Both the position numbers and the translations under genes were made by a program. The notes beneath the pieces were generated by a model. The model ran no database searches. It was not told the origin of the DNA and worked only from the letters and a program-made list of their open reading frames with translations. DNA of 64,000 bases from Utricularia gibba (lineage: Eukaryota; Streptophyta; Magnoliopsida; Lamiales; Lentibulariaceae): assembly GCA_002189035.1 (NCBI GenBank), contig CM007989.1, positions 4,092,001-4,156,000 on the forward strand, in the 5' to 3' direction. Shown piece by piece: positions 24,240 through 36,309 of this stretch (its first letter is position 1; every line of letters begins with the position of its first letter).

Positions 24240-24305
24240 CACCTCAAAGCACAAACTGCGTGCAATTGTACCTCGACGTCTGGTCGCTTCTTCTACCCGA
24301 CTTAA

Positions 24306-24635
<330 letters not shown>

Positions 24636-24660
24636 GAATTGCTTAGGCTGTAAAATACTA

Positions 24661-24904
24661 TGGGCCGATATTGGGCCTCTGTTTGATGTAATGGGCCTCT
24701 GGTTTACTTTTTTAGTTTAAAATTAATTGAGCCTTGGCGAGCCCAGGCTATTGGGCTAAAAGAGTGGGTTGATAATTGAGTCTGAAATTGAAAATTGTCG
24801 GTCCATTTGATTCACTTCAATGGGGGCTATGGCGGGACCTAAAATCTAAATACCATTCTTCCCGCCAATCTGGAATTGAAGAATACCGAATTGTTCGAAC
24901 CCTA
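24661..24904 (+). promoter_or_regulatory. PCNA promoter: site II, E2F and telo-box motifs
   Basis: The short gap between H4 and PCNA contains TGGGCC at 24661, 24672 and 24692 and TGGGCT at 24752 (site II/TCP-binding type). It also holds a reversed E2F-like GGCGGGA at 24831, an E2F site TTCCCGCC at 24858-24865, and a telo-box core AACCCTA at 24898-24904. The combination of site II, E2F and telo-box is known for plant PCNA and other proliferation genes. The motifs are seen directly; their use here is inferred. Confidence 0.75.
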
Positions 24905-24930
24905 GTCGCGGCTTCCCTCGTGTGGGCTGA

Positions 24931-26508
<1,578 letters not shown>

Positions 26509-26730
26509 TTATCTATCCTCCAGGGAAACGACATGGTCTTCATCATCTAAATCTTCACTGTGCTTTCCTTTGGACTTATTTCCCCATGGCTCGGCAGCAG
26601 TCATTTGTCATTCTGTCAGAGCCTGTGTTGTGTTCTGTCAGGATCTTAGGATTAGCGTGGCATTTGGGATTCAAAGCGTAGCAACTTTGCACAAACAGGG
26701 AGATATTTCATGGCAAGGACCGCAAGCAAA

Positions 26731-27557
26731 TTAAGCAGAGAGATGAACGGAAATCTGGAGCAGCGTCTGCCATCCATCGGCCTCGCTCTGGTTCAGTGCC
26801 GGGAACGTCTTCAATTTCGCGATATCCGCTGCGTTCACGTACTTACCGGTTCCTCCTATGATCGCCAAGTGCGACTCTGCCGCCGTCGGCCTGCGGATGC
26901 CATAGAAGCTCAAGCTATCAGTGTAGCTTCCGCCGGAGAACGTCACGGTGAACGCCATTGTTTGGCTTGTCCCATCTCCAGAACTGGCGAAGTAGAAACC
27001 CTGAGCCTGGCCCACGAGCGCTGAACTCTGTTCCTGTCCCACGGTGAGCGCGTCGTCGATTACCATGATTGTGACGAACATTAGCTTCTCTAGAAATATG
27101 CCGGAGGGGAAACCAGCGCTACCGAGGAACGGGAAGCTCTCTGCGCCGTCAATCACGTTTACCCCATTTATGGCCTGCAAGGTGTTCGATGAAAAGCCGC
27201 CTAGACCCGGGAGGAATGGAAAGTTCTACGGTTTTGTCATTGCTGACAAACTCCTTCCCGCCTGGTAGAATGGCTCCGTTGGGGTTCGCGAACGGCACTT
27301 GGCCGCCGACGGTGGGGTTGGATTCGATGCCGGTCACCGCAATGGCAGAAGAGTGCGTGCCGCCAAGGATGTCATGCATGAAAAAGACAAGCGATTGTTC
27401 ATCTTGGGTTTCCACTGTCATCAGAGACCTCTGATGAGTCATCGTCACCGAGAGTTGTGCGGGAGCTCTGCTCGTCGAGGATCCTTGCCTCCGCCGTCCA
27501 GCAGATTGCCGCAGCAAGGAACAGAAGGGCGACATGTGTGTTGAGTTTGGAAGCCAT
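26731..27557 (-). CDS. Dirigent protein, ESB1/DIR10-like; two frameshifts
   Basis: No intron is apparent. The protein begins MASKLNTHVALLFLAAAICW, a secretion signal, at 27557. A dirigent domain follows: LVFFMHDILGG, AVTGIESNPTVGGQVPFANPNGAILP, then FPFLPGLGGFSSNTLQAINGVN, VTIMVIDDALT, AQGFYFASSGDGTSQTMAFT, and IGGTGKYVNA, to a stop at 26731. The long insert between the first and second dirigent blocks marks the ESB1/DIR10 subfamily, which acts in lignin deposition in the Casparian strip of root endodermis. The three blocks lie in three different frames. Each shift equals one extra base (or two lost), one between 27425 and 27535 and one near 27220 (GAACTTTCC for GA-TTTCC). This could be a recent pseudogene or a sequence error. 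Confidence 0.82.
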
Positions 27558-27559
27558 AG

Positions 27560-29582
27560 CTTAATATGACTCGGATTTTAGAGTTGAAGAAGATGCCAAG
27601 TTGATGCGAATGGATTAGGTACATTCCCCTTAAGTGGGTTTGATGCATGCTAAGGCTCATTCAAATGTCTAAACCCATGAAATGGTCACAATTTTTACAT
27701 CGATAATGAATAATTAAAAGAAAGTAAGTAAATGAAATCACTCATCATTAAAAAGATATGAAGTTTTCTCACAAGATGTCATAGCAGCCGTTGCCCCACA
27801 TGAGAATGATAGCAAAATGTACAAAATTGACCAAAAAAGTGAATAAAGGGAGAAGATTTTTTTATAATTCTTAGTATTTTTTTTGTTGATTGATTTAAAT
27901 TTTCATGAATATAAATTATTTGAATTTATTGAAACTCAAATATATAGGTATAAAAATATATATACCTCCTAATATATATATACCCATATATGAAGTTAAT
28001 ATATAACTATTATTATATCAAATGATGATTATATCTATATAATTGATATAATTATATCTACATATTAAATAAATTAATTTTATTAAATCTTTTTATAAAC
28101 CAACTTTATAGTTTCATATCAAACAATGCCTCAAGGTCATATGTACGAAGTATCTGATTATAGTATCAGAGTAACCAAAATGAATAAAATAGAACGATTT
28201 TCTTCAGTCGAAGAGCTCGACTTAGTTTCATAATTTGTTGCTTTCAGGGATGAAAGGATAATCAAATTTTTATATTTTTAGAACTTTTTCTTATTTTTTG
28301 TTTCGTTTATTTTATGTTTCGACATTGTGATTGTGGATATGTTTTTATTTATATTTTATGAATACTCTTTACTTATCTTTAGCACTAGTGATTAGATTAA
28401 AATAATATTTTAGAAAAAAAAGGAGTAAGTTGATCATTGAATTCGAGTCCATTCGAATCAAATTTGTATTTTATTTTCTTAATAAATTAGAATAGATCCA
28501 AAAAAGCATAAGATGAGAACACCAAATTAAAAAAATATAACTTGATGGTAAACCAAAAAGTTAGAAAATATTTAATGTGTAGGGTTTTTGTGTAAAGATG
28601 AATTGGACTAGATAGAGTTAGTTCTATAACTTTTATAATATGGTAGATCTCAGAGTGGGGAGTATCTAGAAAATATCAAAACCTGAAATAGAAAATGAAA
28701 AAGGGACTTGAGTACAATTAAATACATTTGTAATAGTTAGACTTTTGAGAATATTAGTACAAGAATTTCCTCATATATTAGAGTTACCATTTGAGTTATC
28801 CTGTTTTTTTTTTTTTTGTATTATTTATTATATTTTGTGTTTTCTTAGTTTTAGATGAAACTTAAACTTGATTGTGAAACCTGAGTGCATGAACCTTAGA
28901 ACAACGACCACTAGACTTCTTGTGTTCAATCCCAAATTATTATACATTTTATGTGGATTTATTGATTAGTATGTATTGGGCATTAATAAATTTTATTTGT
29001 TTCAAAATATTAATTTGCAACATTATGGATTTTTGGTTTATCAAATTGATAATGTTGTCGGAGAGTAGTGCTCAATTATTATGTGTTTTAATTGATACAT
29101 TTGACTTATATTCAAGAATTTAATTTCAACCCAAAAGTCAAGACGATTGTTAAGTTGATAGGCTTTTTGGCATGCACTAATAAGACTTTGAATAAATTGG
29201 ATGTTAATGATCACCCTTACTCAGGGATTATGCATCATATTTGTAAATTAAGAACAATAACTTAATTTGATTAGTTAAAAGTATTTTAAAATATTAAAAG
29301 TATGTCATTATTTTTGAAAATATTAGTATCAAATAATAACAAATACCAAACAATTAATTTAAAAATTAATATAAAGTTTTAAAACATTTATCTTCATTCA
29401 TTTTACAAATTGATATCAAAATATTGAATACGAAATTTGTCATTAGTGATTTATTCATTCTTTAAATTTAGTTAAAATTAGATGTTTAAAAAATTATATT
29501 TCAGATGGTTGATTTTTAAATATATTGAAGGGACGTTAATTTTTCAAATTGCTTTTCAAAATAAAAGTGCGATTGCGACTGA
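27560..29582. other. Intergenic AT-rich stretch
   Basis: No gene is recognised. It contains the second member of the repeat family first seen at 19955 (27880-28138) and a T-run near 28806-28819. Confidence 0.5.
27880..28138 (+). repeat. Dispersed repeat family member 2
   Basis: Same orientation and word order as 19955-20195, with a longer (AT)-rich middle. The end TTTCATATCAAACAATGCCTCAAG resembles common plant MITE ends. Confidence 0.45.
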
Positions 29583-31231
29583 TCAGGACAACACGACGGC
29601 AGTTTCAATCCTCGCCGTCACACCGCACAGCAAATCGTTCGCCCTCGGCGCCGTCAATCCCGACCGCTCCGCCATGTCAACAGCTTCAACGCCGTCGGGT
29701 AGCCTCCAATTGAAGCACTGGACCATTGTCCCGATTATGCTCACCAATTCATTAATCGCTAGGATCATCCCTGGACAGCCTCGCCGCCCTGTACCAAAGG
29801 GCAGTAGCTCGAAGTTCTGCCCTCGGATGTCAATGTGCTGCTTGTCTTTCTCCAGAAACCTTTCCGGCTTAAACACCGTTGGGTTCTCCCAGTTCTTAGG
29901 GTTCCGGCCCATAGACCACAGATTGACGAATAGAAGAGTGTGGGAAGGGATATGGTAGCCGTCGATGACGCAATCGGTGGTCGATTTGCGAGAGAGCATC
30001 GGGATCGGAGGGTGGAGACGAAACGTCTCCTTGATTATGGCCTGAAGGTAGGGCAGAGCTGGGCCGTCGGTTTCTTGCACCAATCGACCGGATCCGATGA
30101 TTCGATCTATTTCTTCTTGGGCTTTAGAAAGCACATTCGGATTGCTCATGAGCTCCGCTATCGCCCACTCCGTCACTATCGCGGTTGTGTCCGTCCCGGC
30201 GGTGAAGAAATCCTGTTCCGAAAACAACAGTGGGTTCGAGATTTTTATGGAATATCTCCATCATGAGGTATTTTTTTAATGGAGAAGATGATGAAAAGTG
30301 TAGATTCGAAAAAAATAGTATGCATCTGTTACCAAAATCAGAGCTTTGAGATGTTCTCTGGTGAATCTAACTTCTGCTTTGTCATTTTCCATGATATCCA
30401 GGAGCAGATCCAGAAAGTCAGCTGGTTCACCGGCGACGGTGGTAAGGCGACTCTGCCGCTGTTTCTCCCTGTCGGAGATGATTTTCTCGAGTAAAGCATC
30501 GTACCTCCTCTGGATATCCTCCGACCTCTTTCGTATCCCTGGAAGTCGAAGTTTTTGCAGAACCAAATGATGTCCGCAACATCGAATTCTCCGAAGATCT
30601 GCGTGACTTCCCGGATCACAGTCCTCGCCGCCTCTGCCTCCGTATCGGTGCCAGAGCACCGAATGCCAAGCATCATGTTTGAAATCACGTTACTGGTAAG
30701 CCTCACCAACTCCTCCGTGATATTAATAACTTCGCCGGATTCCCCCTTTTCGCTCAAAATCTTCAAAAAGCTCCTGACTTCGAAAACTCGAATCGGCTGA
30801 AAGTGGGTCAGATTCCTCGCGCCGAGAAGCTCGTACGTACAGAGTTTCTTGATGTATTTCCAGTACGGCCCATAAGGGGAGAAAGCGAAAGAGGACTCGT
30901 AGGTCACAATATCGATCGCGGTGGAGTGTTTTCTAGAGGAGAAAGCGAGCTCATTCGTCTTGAGAAACTCTTTAGCGAGCTCCGGCGACGAGGCTACGAC
31001 GCAGGGTACCGAGCCGAGGTACAGCTGGACCAAGGGGCCGTACTTGAGCGAGAATTCATGGAAAGTGTGGTGAAGTTTAGGGCCGAGGAGATGGAGGTGG
31101 CCAATAATGGGCAGGCCGCGGGGCCCCGGAGGCGGAGGCGGGTTGCTGCGGCCCCGGTTGAAAAGGTGGCGGAGGAAGGCGGCGGAGACGATGAATATAG
31201 CGGCCAGTAGCAACACATCCGTGGCATCCAT
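29583..31231 (-). CDS. Cytochrome P450 CYP93B, flavone synthase II type (copy 2); one frameshift
   Basis: Exon 1 is 31231-30333 and exon 2 is 30212-29583 (intron 120 bases, GTAACA donor, GAACAG acceptor). They encode ~509 residues, the usual size. Features in order: N-terminal membrane anchor, proline-rich hinge PPPPPGPRGLP, SRS1 region (SSRKHSTAIDIVTY), I-helix FFTAGTDTT, ExxR (KETFR), FKPERFL, and the haem loop [10 protein letters not shown] with the cysteine ligand. The family catalyses direct conversion of flavanones to flavones with NADPH and P450 reductase at the ER. At about 30536-30539 one base is missing: CAGGG-ATACGA where copy 1 has CAGGGGGTAAGA. This shifts the frame after NFDFQG. 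A G-run error is plausible; otherwise the gene is recently dead. ATG choice: it matches the anchor start of the family, and the longer upstream frame has no P450 similarity. Confidence 0.92.
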
Positions 31232-31445
31232 TTGCAAGGACTGCAGAAGAAGTGGGAGCACCCTCCATTTAAAGCAGATGACGTCTCTGTAGAGGCACCG
31301 GGGCTCAGTGAATCGGACGGTCGTCATTCCAGCATCGTCCGCAGCCCTACAAGTGGAAAGACGGTGCGGTGCAGGTGAATGGCGACCTGGACTGTTTGGT
31401 GAGCTGGGTAGATGGCGGGGGTATAATGGGAACACATGGGTATTT
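31232..31445 (-). promoter_or_regulatory. CYP93B copy 2 promoter block
   Basis: This block is conserved with the upstream region of the broken copy 1. It has a TTTAAA box at about 31269 and the shared blocks CAGTGAATCGGACGGTCG (about 31307) and GGGGGTATAATGGGAACAC (about 31419). The function of the blocks is not known; conservation may simply reflect recent duplication. Confidence 0.45.
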
Positions 31446-31889
31446 TTGTTTGGTAGAGCATGGGTAATATGGTCATTCTCCTTTGCGGCCCCCGCAAGGC
31501 CGCGTGGCATATTATCAGTCGATGACACGGTCGGCTGTCTTTCAAAACGGGACATTTTTAAAATTCCAAGATAAAATTGTCAGAAAAATTAAAAAACTTA
31601 AGTTAAAAATATTAAATAATTAATAATTTAAAATTACATTATATTAAAATTAATTGACTTTATTTGTATAATAAATTACCCAAATCCCCAATGCGGCTGA
31701 AATCATCCCCTTGATTGTATTGATTTGGCAATATGAATAACTTCTCACCATAATTTAGTAGTATATTTTATCTCAAAATACAAAACAAATGTGAATATAT
31801 AACTAATTATAAATCAAATATTTAATATTTAGTAAAAATATAAAATTGTAAAAAAGCAGATTTTATGAGTAAATTATGGAAGTTGGGGG

Positions 31890-32400
31890 AATAGGTAGAT
31901 TTCCTGGTTGTGATCAGTTCAAACCCAACTCACGATTTCAGTTTCGAATTTAATTCAAGATTCTGATTTTTAATATGGATTCAATTTTGGGTGGATTCGT
32001 TATTTTTGAAATCGAAATATCATAGTTCCAAGTCATTTAGAACCGGTAATTTCAGGTAACATCGACATGAATGTTTGAAAATAAAAAACATTAAAAAACA
32101 AAGTATTTCTAAACAACAAGGGCTCATGTGCATGAAAAAAATTTGACATTTTTTGAGATATTTTCATACATTAATAATAGCCATTAGAGGTAGTTGAAAA
32201 CAAAATTTTTATTTTTAAATAAATTTTTAATACTTAAAATCGGGGTTTAAACCGAAGTGATACGATTGGATTCCGATTCAATTTCATGTTTATGATTTCG
32301 ATTTCGAACCAAAATCATGCGTTTCAATTCAATTCAAGATTTATGATTTCAATTTTGAATCGAAACCTCAACCTAAACTCAGTTTGAAAGCGAAAGGTGG
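31890..32400. repeat. AT-rich dispersed repeat upstream of CYP93B copy 2
   Basis: It shares TTCAATTCAAGATTTA and GAATCGAAACC-type words with 7870-8470, in the same orientation and at a similar distance from the P450 start. It may have been duplicated with the gene or be a repeat family common in this genome. Confidence 0.35.
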
Positions 32401-33051
32401 ATTAGTTGGCAACTACCGTCCCTGCTGCCCAACAACCACATCCGCCTGTCCCCATCGGCATGAAGAGGACGCTAGGGAAGGACAGTTTAGATAAAGTTTA
32501 AATGAAAATTAGGATTTCATAATAGAGGTTAATTTTATTATAATAATAAATATAATATCGATTTGTTTGATTTCAAAATAGTAAAAACAGATTATATATA
32601 TGTTTCAAATAGTACGTAATGAGAATGAAGAATCATTATTTTGATACTAATTACATTATTTAGACAAACAGTACAGATTATATCTACAGTTAATCTATCA
32701 TCAGTGGGGGAATAGATGGATTATTTACATTAATTTAGTTCAATTCAATCTCACTCATATTTAATATTATTTAAAATAAAAACTTATTATTAAACACGAC
32801 CTTATATGATGGATCTTCACCTGGATTTAATTTTTTTCCGACAATGCGCCCCCACACCTAAGTCTTTTACACTCCCCCTTTTGAGAGATTATGTCCCCGG
32901 ATTTTCTTTTCTTGTCATGCTATTTCAGGAAGTACTAATTCTTCTATTTTATACAAATTGAGTTAATCGATATATTGATTCAGGTTATATATACGAATTC
33001 ATGTATGCATATTCAATAAATTTTTATTGAAAATAAATTAAAAAATAATAT

Positions 33052-33053
<2 letters not shown>

Positions 33054-33111
<58 letters not shown>
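33054..33111. repeat. (TA)n microsatellite
   Basis: 58 bases of uninterrupted AT dinucleotides. Length is likely to vary between individuals and assemblies. Confidence 0.95.
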
Positions 33112-33115
<4 letters not shown>

Positions 33116-33252
33116 ATTTGTAAATTATTATTTGATAACCTCTTTTAATTCTTCAATTATAGTCTACTTTTATGTTACTAGTGGTGGTGCGAATTAACTA
33201 TTTCATTCTATATTTATATCGTTGAGGATAGTCATGTAAATTATAATTTATA

Positions 33253-33256
<4 letters not shown>

Positions 33257-33288
<32 letters not shown>
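33257..33288. repeat. (AT)16 microsatellite
   Basis: 32 bases of AT dinucleotide repeat, about 150 bases after the first tract. Confidence 0.93.
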
Positions 33289-33291
<3 letters not shown>

Positions 33292-33399
33292 TTAATTTGC
33301 CATTCATAATGTGTATTGATAAGTGATGTTGTGTCGTTTCAAAACATGTTCTTCCATTATTATTGAATATTGTTTTTATTTATCTTAAATTCTACTTTT

Positions 33400-34240
33400 T
33401 CATTATTCTCAATTAATTTTGTATTTTTCACGCTACTTTGATCTTCTTGGAGATAAAGTATATTTTGTGGATTTTTAGGACACTTTTGGATCAATTTGAA
33501 AAGAAATCAAGATCCACCAAATTATGGACTTGATTGGCCACGAATCTCAGCCCAACACTCGGTCAAACAATGAAGATTTGGTTCAAGATTCATGGATAAG
33601 ATAAAAATATGAAGATGATCTTGGAAGATTTGAATAAAAGATTTGAATAGAAGATCTTATCTAAGTCCGTCAAATAAACCCAATACAAAGATTTGAATCT
33701 ATTCTTTTATAAATACTCTACTCTCTCAATCATTAGAGACGTTATTTGACCACTCTTCCTTTGTATGTTTCCTATTTTCATGTCTATTTTCATGTTAGAG
33801 TCGAGTCTACGTGTATAGGCACTTGCGGCTAAGGATTTGCGATGAAGCCTTGCTTGTGCAAGTCATGCGCGTGTGACTGCTTTAATATGTTTTTCGATAT
33901 TTAAATTGAAGTTTAATTCTGTTTTTCACAATGTTTTCTTTACCAATGTGCTCTTTAGTATCACATAACCCGAAGGAAGTGTGAGAGAATCAAAGGTTGG
34001 CCTCAAGCACCTAAGGAGAAGAGCTCAATCAGACATCGTTGGTAAGACACATTATGTCTAATCTGTCTGCGAGGTGTGAGGTGTAGGGTTTAGATTTGGG
34101 TGTAGCGAAAACATGGGTTATCTTGAAGACTAACCTGCTTGCGTAAGCTTTGGAAATGTTATTCTAAAGTAGTGCTATTCGGTGACCGTTATAACACCAT
34201 CCATTGTTTTGTGAGATTATGGAATCAACCACGCCATCAG
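33400..34240 (+). repeat. LTR-like fragment with TATA region and PBS-like end
   Basis: A promoter-like CTTTTATAAATACTCTACTC lies at about 33696. About 500 bases later comes CCATCAGAGCC, resembling the core of the tRNA-Met primer-binding site of Copia elements (TGGTATCAGAGC). No coding part follows, so at most it is the 5' relic of an element. Limits are approximate. Confidence 0.3.
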
Positions 34241-34539
34241 AGCCATTTTCACTTCTTGTGTATACACGCAATGGAGAGTTTTAAGTAAGGTGGATCCTAG
34301 ATACAAAACCACTTTTTTTATTGTTTTTAAAACCAAATTTTTATTTTGTTTTCAGTCTTTTTTTAATTTTTGTTTGAAAAGAAAATTTATTACTTCGACG
34401 GTTTATGCGCACTTGTAGAATTACCATCATGTATCATTCCAACTTATAGATAAAAATATAAAAAACATTGTTGTGGTTAGAAATCGGTCATGGTATGAGT
34501 TATCAATTTTTAAAAGATAAATTGATAATTAACTAATTT

Positions 34540-35100
34540 ATATAACTTGTGTTATGTTTTTTTGTTGATGTAAAAGCAACAAAGAAGATTAGGATTTTTA
34601 CATAAAAATCATCTTGACAAAAAACCATAAAGTTGGTCGAACTCATCAAATTAGAAGGTTTCACTAAAAAAGAAGAGAAGAGTATTACAAGGATGATAAG
34701 AGAGAACCTAACCCTTCTCCAGTGAATAGAGCTCATATTTATAGTGGAACTCAGACTGATCAATTATGAGTCAGTTATTTTCTACATGTGACAAGATTTG
34801 CTTGATCTTATTGGTGATTGTCATTGACAAATAATCGCCTTCTATTCTAAATTACGGCAAGTTAGTTACTTTTCAAACTAACTTTGAGTAATTGGAGACA
34901 GACATTATCTTTTTTATCAAATATCAAAAAAGATATTTTACCGATCATTTTAGATTGGTTTACTATCTATATCAAATATTGTTCTGATTCTTTATAGTCA
35001 GATTTCCCAATTGACTCTCAGCTTGGTGTCGATCTTTCATTTTGAATGCTATCGTTGGATGTATTTTTTATCTCTTTTTGTCTTTTTCCTTCTATTTTGT
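34540..35100 (-). repeat. Possible LTR fragment, minus strand
   Basis: On the minus strand CACTATAAATATGAGCTC (about 34730) precedes a T-rich leader and the end ACATAACAC. This layout is typical of LTR promoters. No partner LTR or internal domain was found. Confidence 0.25.
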
Positions 35101-35315
35101 ATAACGTCGATTTCGGCACCATCAAACATATTAATTTATTATTAAATAATCTTAAAATTAAGATTATATTATTGATTAATATTGATCTTGATATTTTCAA
35201 TATTACATTTTGATTTAAAAAAAAAAAAGAAACATAGGTTGGAAGCGAAGCACTTACGAAAAGAGTGAATCTTGACTATGTACAAACAAGGAAACGCCAT
35301 AACCGCGCGAGCATA

Positions 35316-36166
35316 TCAGCTGAACCTCCGTCTCTTGCAAAGGGAAGTATGCCCATTCATGGCGGGACTGCTGTTATTCAGACAACCTATATCCCCGACG
35401 CTGTGAACGTTGGAATTTGCTTGGAATTGGGCAGACCCGTATGAGTATTTGCTCAGATTCACTTGTCCGGAGACCAACCTCCTTTGTCCGAAGGCATCGA
35501 CTTTCACAGAAAGGTTCGGAAAATGGAATGCCTTGATCTGCGGCGGGTTGCGCCACTGTGGCAGGGGCCCCGCCGTGACTAGCGTCTGAAGCAGCGGCGC
35601 TGCGCGGAGCACGGCCTCCAGGAACTTCCCCTCTGCGGCAAGGCTTTCCCTTTCACTATGTTTTCAATGACCAGTGATCCCTGATCGAAATCGCCGCCGT
35701 GGATTTGATGTCCGATCGAAATCGTCGACCCCTTGGAAAAATCCACGGGATCGAAGAGGGATTCCACCGGCGAAGATCCATGAGAATGGTACTTATAACT
35801 GTCGGAAACACTGTTGTCCTCTGTTACGCTCGAATTCCCCTGTTTCAGATTCTCCCCGCGATCTGGATGAGTTTCTGAAGCTGGCTGCGCGCGGCGTCTC
35901 TTTCTTCCAGCGCCGACTTCAGCATTCCGATCAGACGGTTAACGTACTCTCTGTTCTTCTTCGCTTCCTCCATCGAGTCTGCTCTCAGTCTCTCCAACTC
36001 AAGAGTGGCGTCCAGAAGCCTCTGCTCCATGCCTACACCATCATCATCCTGACAACACAAAACAAACCCTATTACACACCATCCACAGAGGAAACAAACC
36101 AGCAAAAGGCAGAGTGATCCATACATGTACCTCCTCGAAGCCCCACAGTGAAGAAAGTTCGCCCAT
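35316..36166 (-). CDS. DUF1635 family protein; two one-base gaps
   Basis: Exon 1 is 36166-36131 and encodes MGELSSLWGFEE. Exon 2 runs from 36048 to the stop at 35316 (intron 82 bases, GTACAT donor, TTGTCAG acceptor). Exon 2 opens with an acidic stretch and a long coiled coil (MEQRLLDATLELERLRAD ... LIGMLKSALEERDAARSQLQKL), the hallmark of plant DUF1635 proteins. A Ser-rich middle follows (YKYHSHGSSPVESLFDPVDF), then the C-terminal block GKFLEAVLRAAPLLQTLVTAGPLPQWRNPP. The function is unknown in the family. The frame breaks twice, each time by one missing base: near 35855 (before LKQGNSSVTEDN) and near 35632, in a GGGG run before AAGTTCCTG. Downstream conservation suggests sequence errors rather than decay. 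Confidence 0.85.
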
Positions 36167-36309
36167 CGCCGCCGTCTGCGAAACCGAACTTGAGCAAGAG
36201 GTTTTAAGCCTCGTGGGCGGTGAAAAAGCTGAGAACCTTCCCCTGTTTTCACTCTCGGAGAGTATTCAATTGCCATTGATCGCCTTCCTAAGACTGTCAG
36301 TGTTCCATA

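Larger units (their letters stand above)
31446..35315. other. Gene-free AT-rich stretch
   Basis: It contains a repeat like that upstream of copy 1 (31890-32400), two pure TA microsatellites, and two LTR-like fragments (about 33400-34240 and 34540-35100). No protein-coding gene is recognised. A GC-rich patch at about 32400-32490 has no identifiable product. Confidence 0.5.

Noticed and set aside
31077-31268. Several Gly/Pro/Arg-rich frames antisense to the CYP93B N terminus
   Set aside because: Shadows of the GC-rich P450 first exon with no independent evidence.
31232-31555. N-terminal extension of the CYP93B copy 2 frame
   Set aside because: The extra ~108 residues have no P450 similarity. 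The ATG at 31231 starts the normal membrane anchor, and the upstream DNA aligns as promoter with copy 1.
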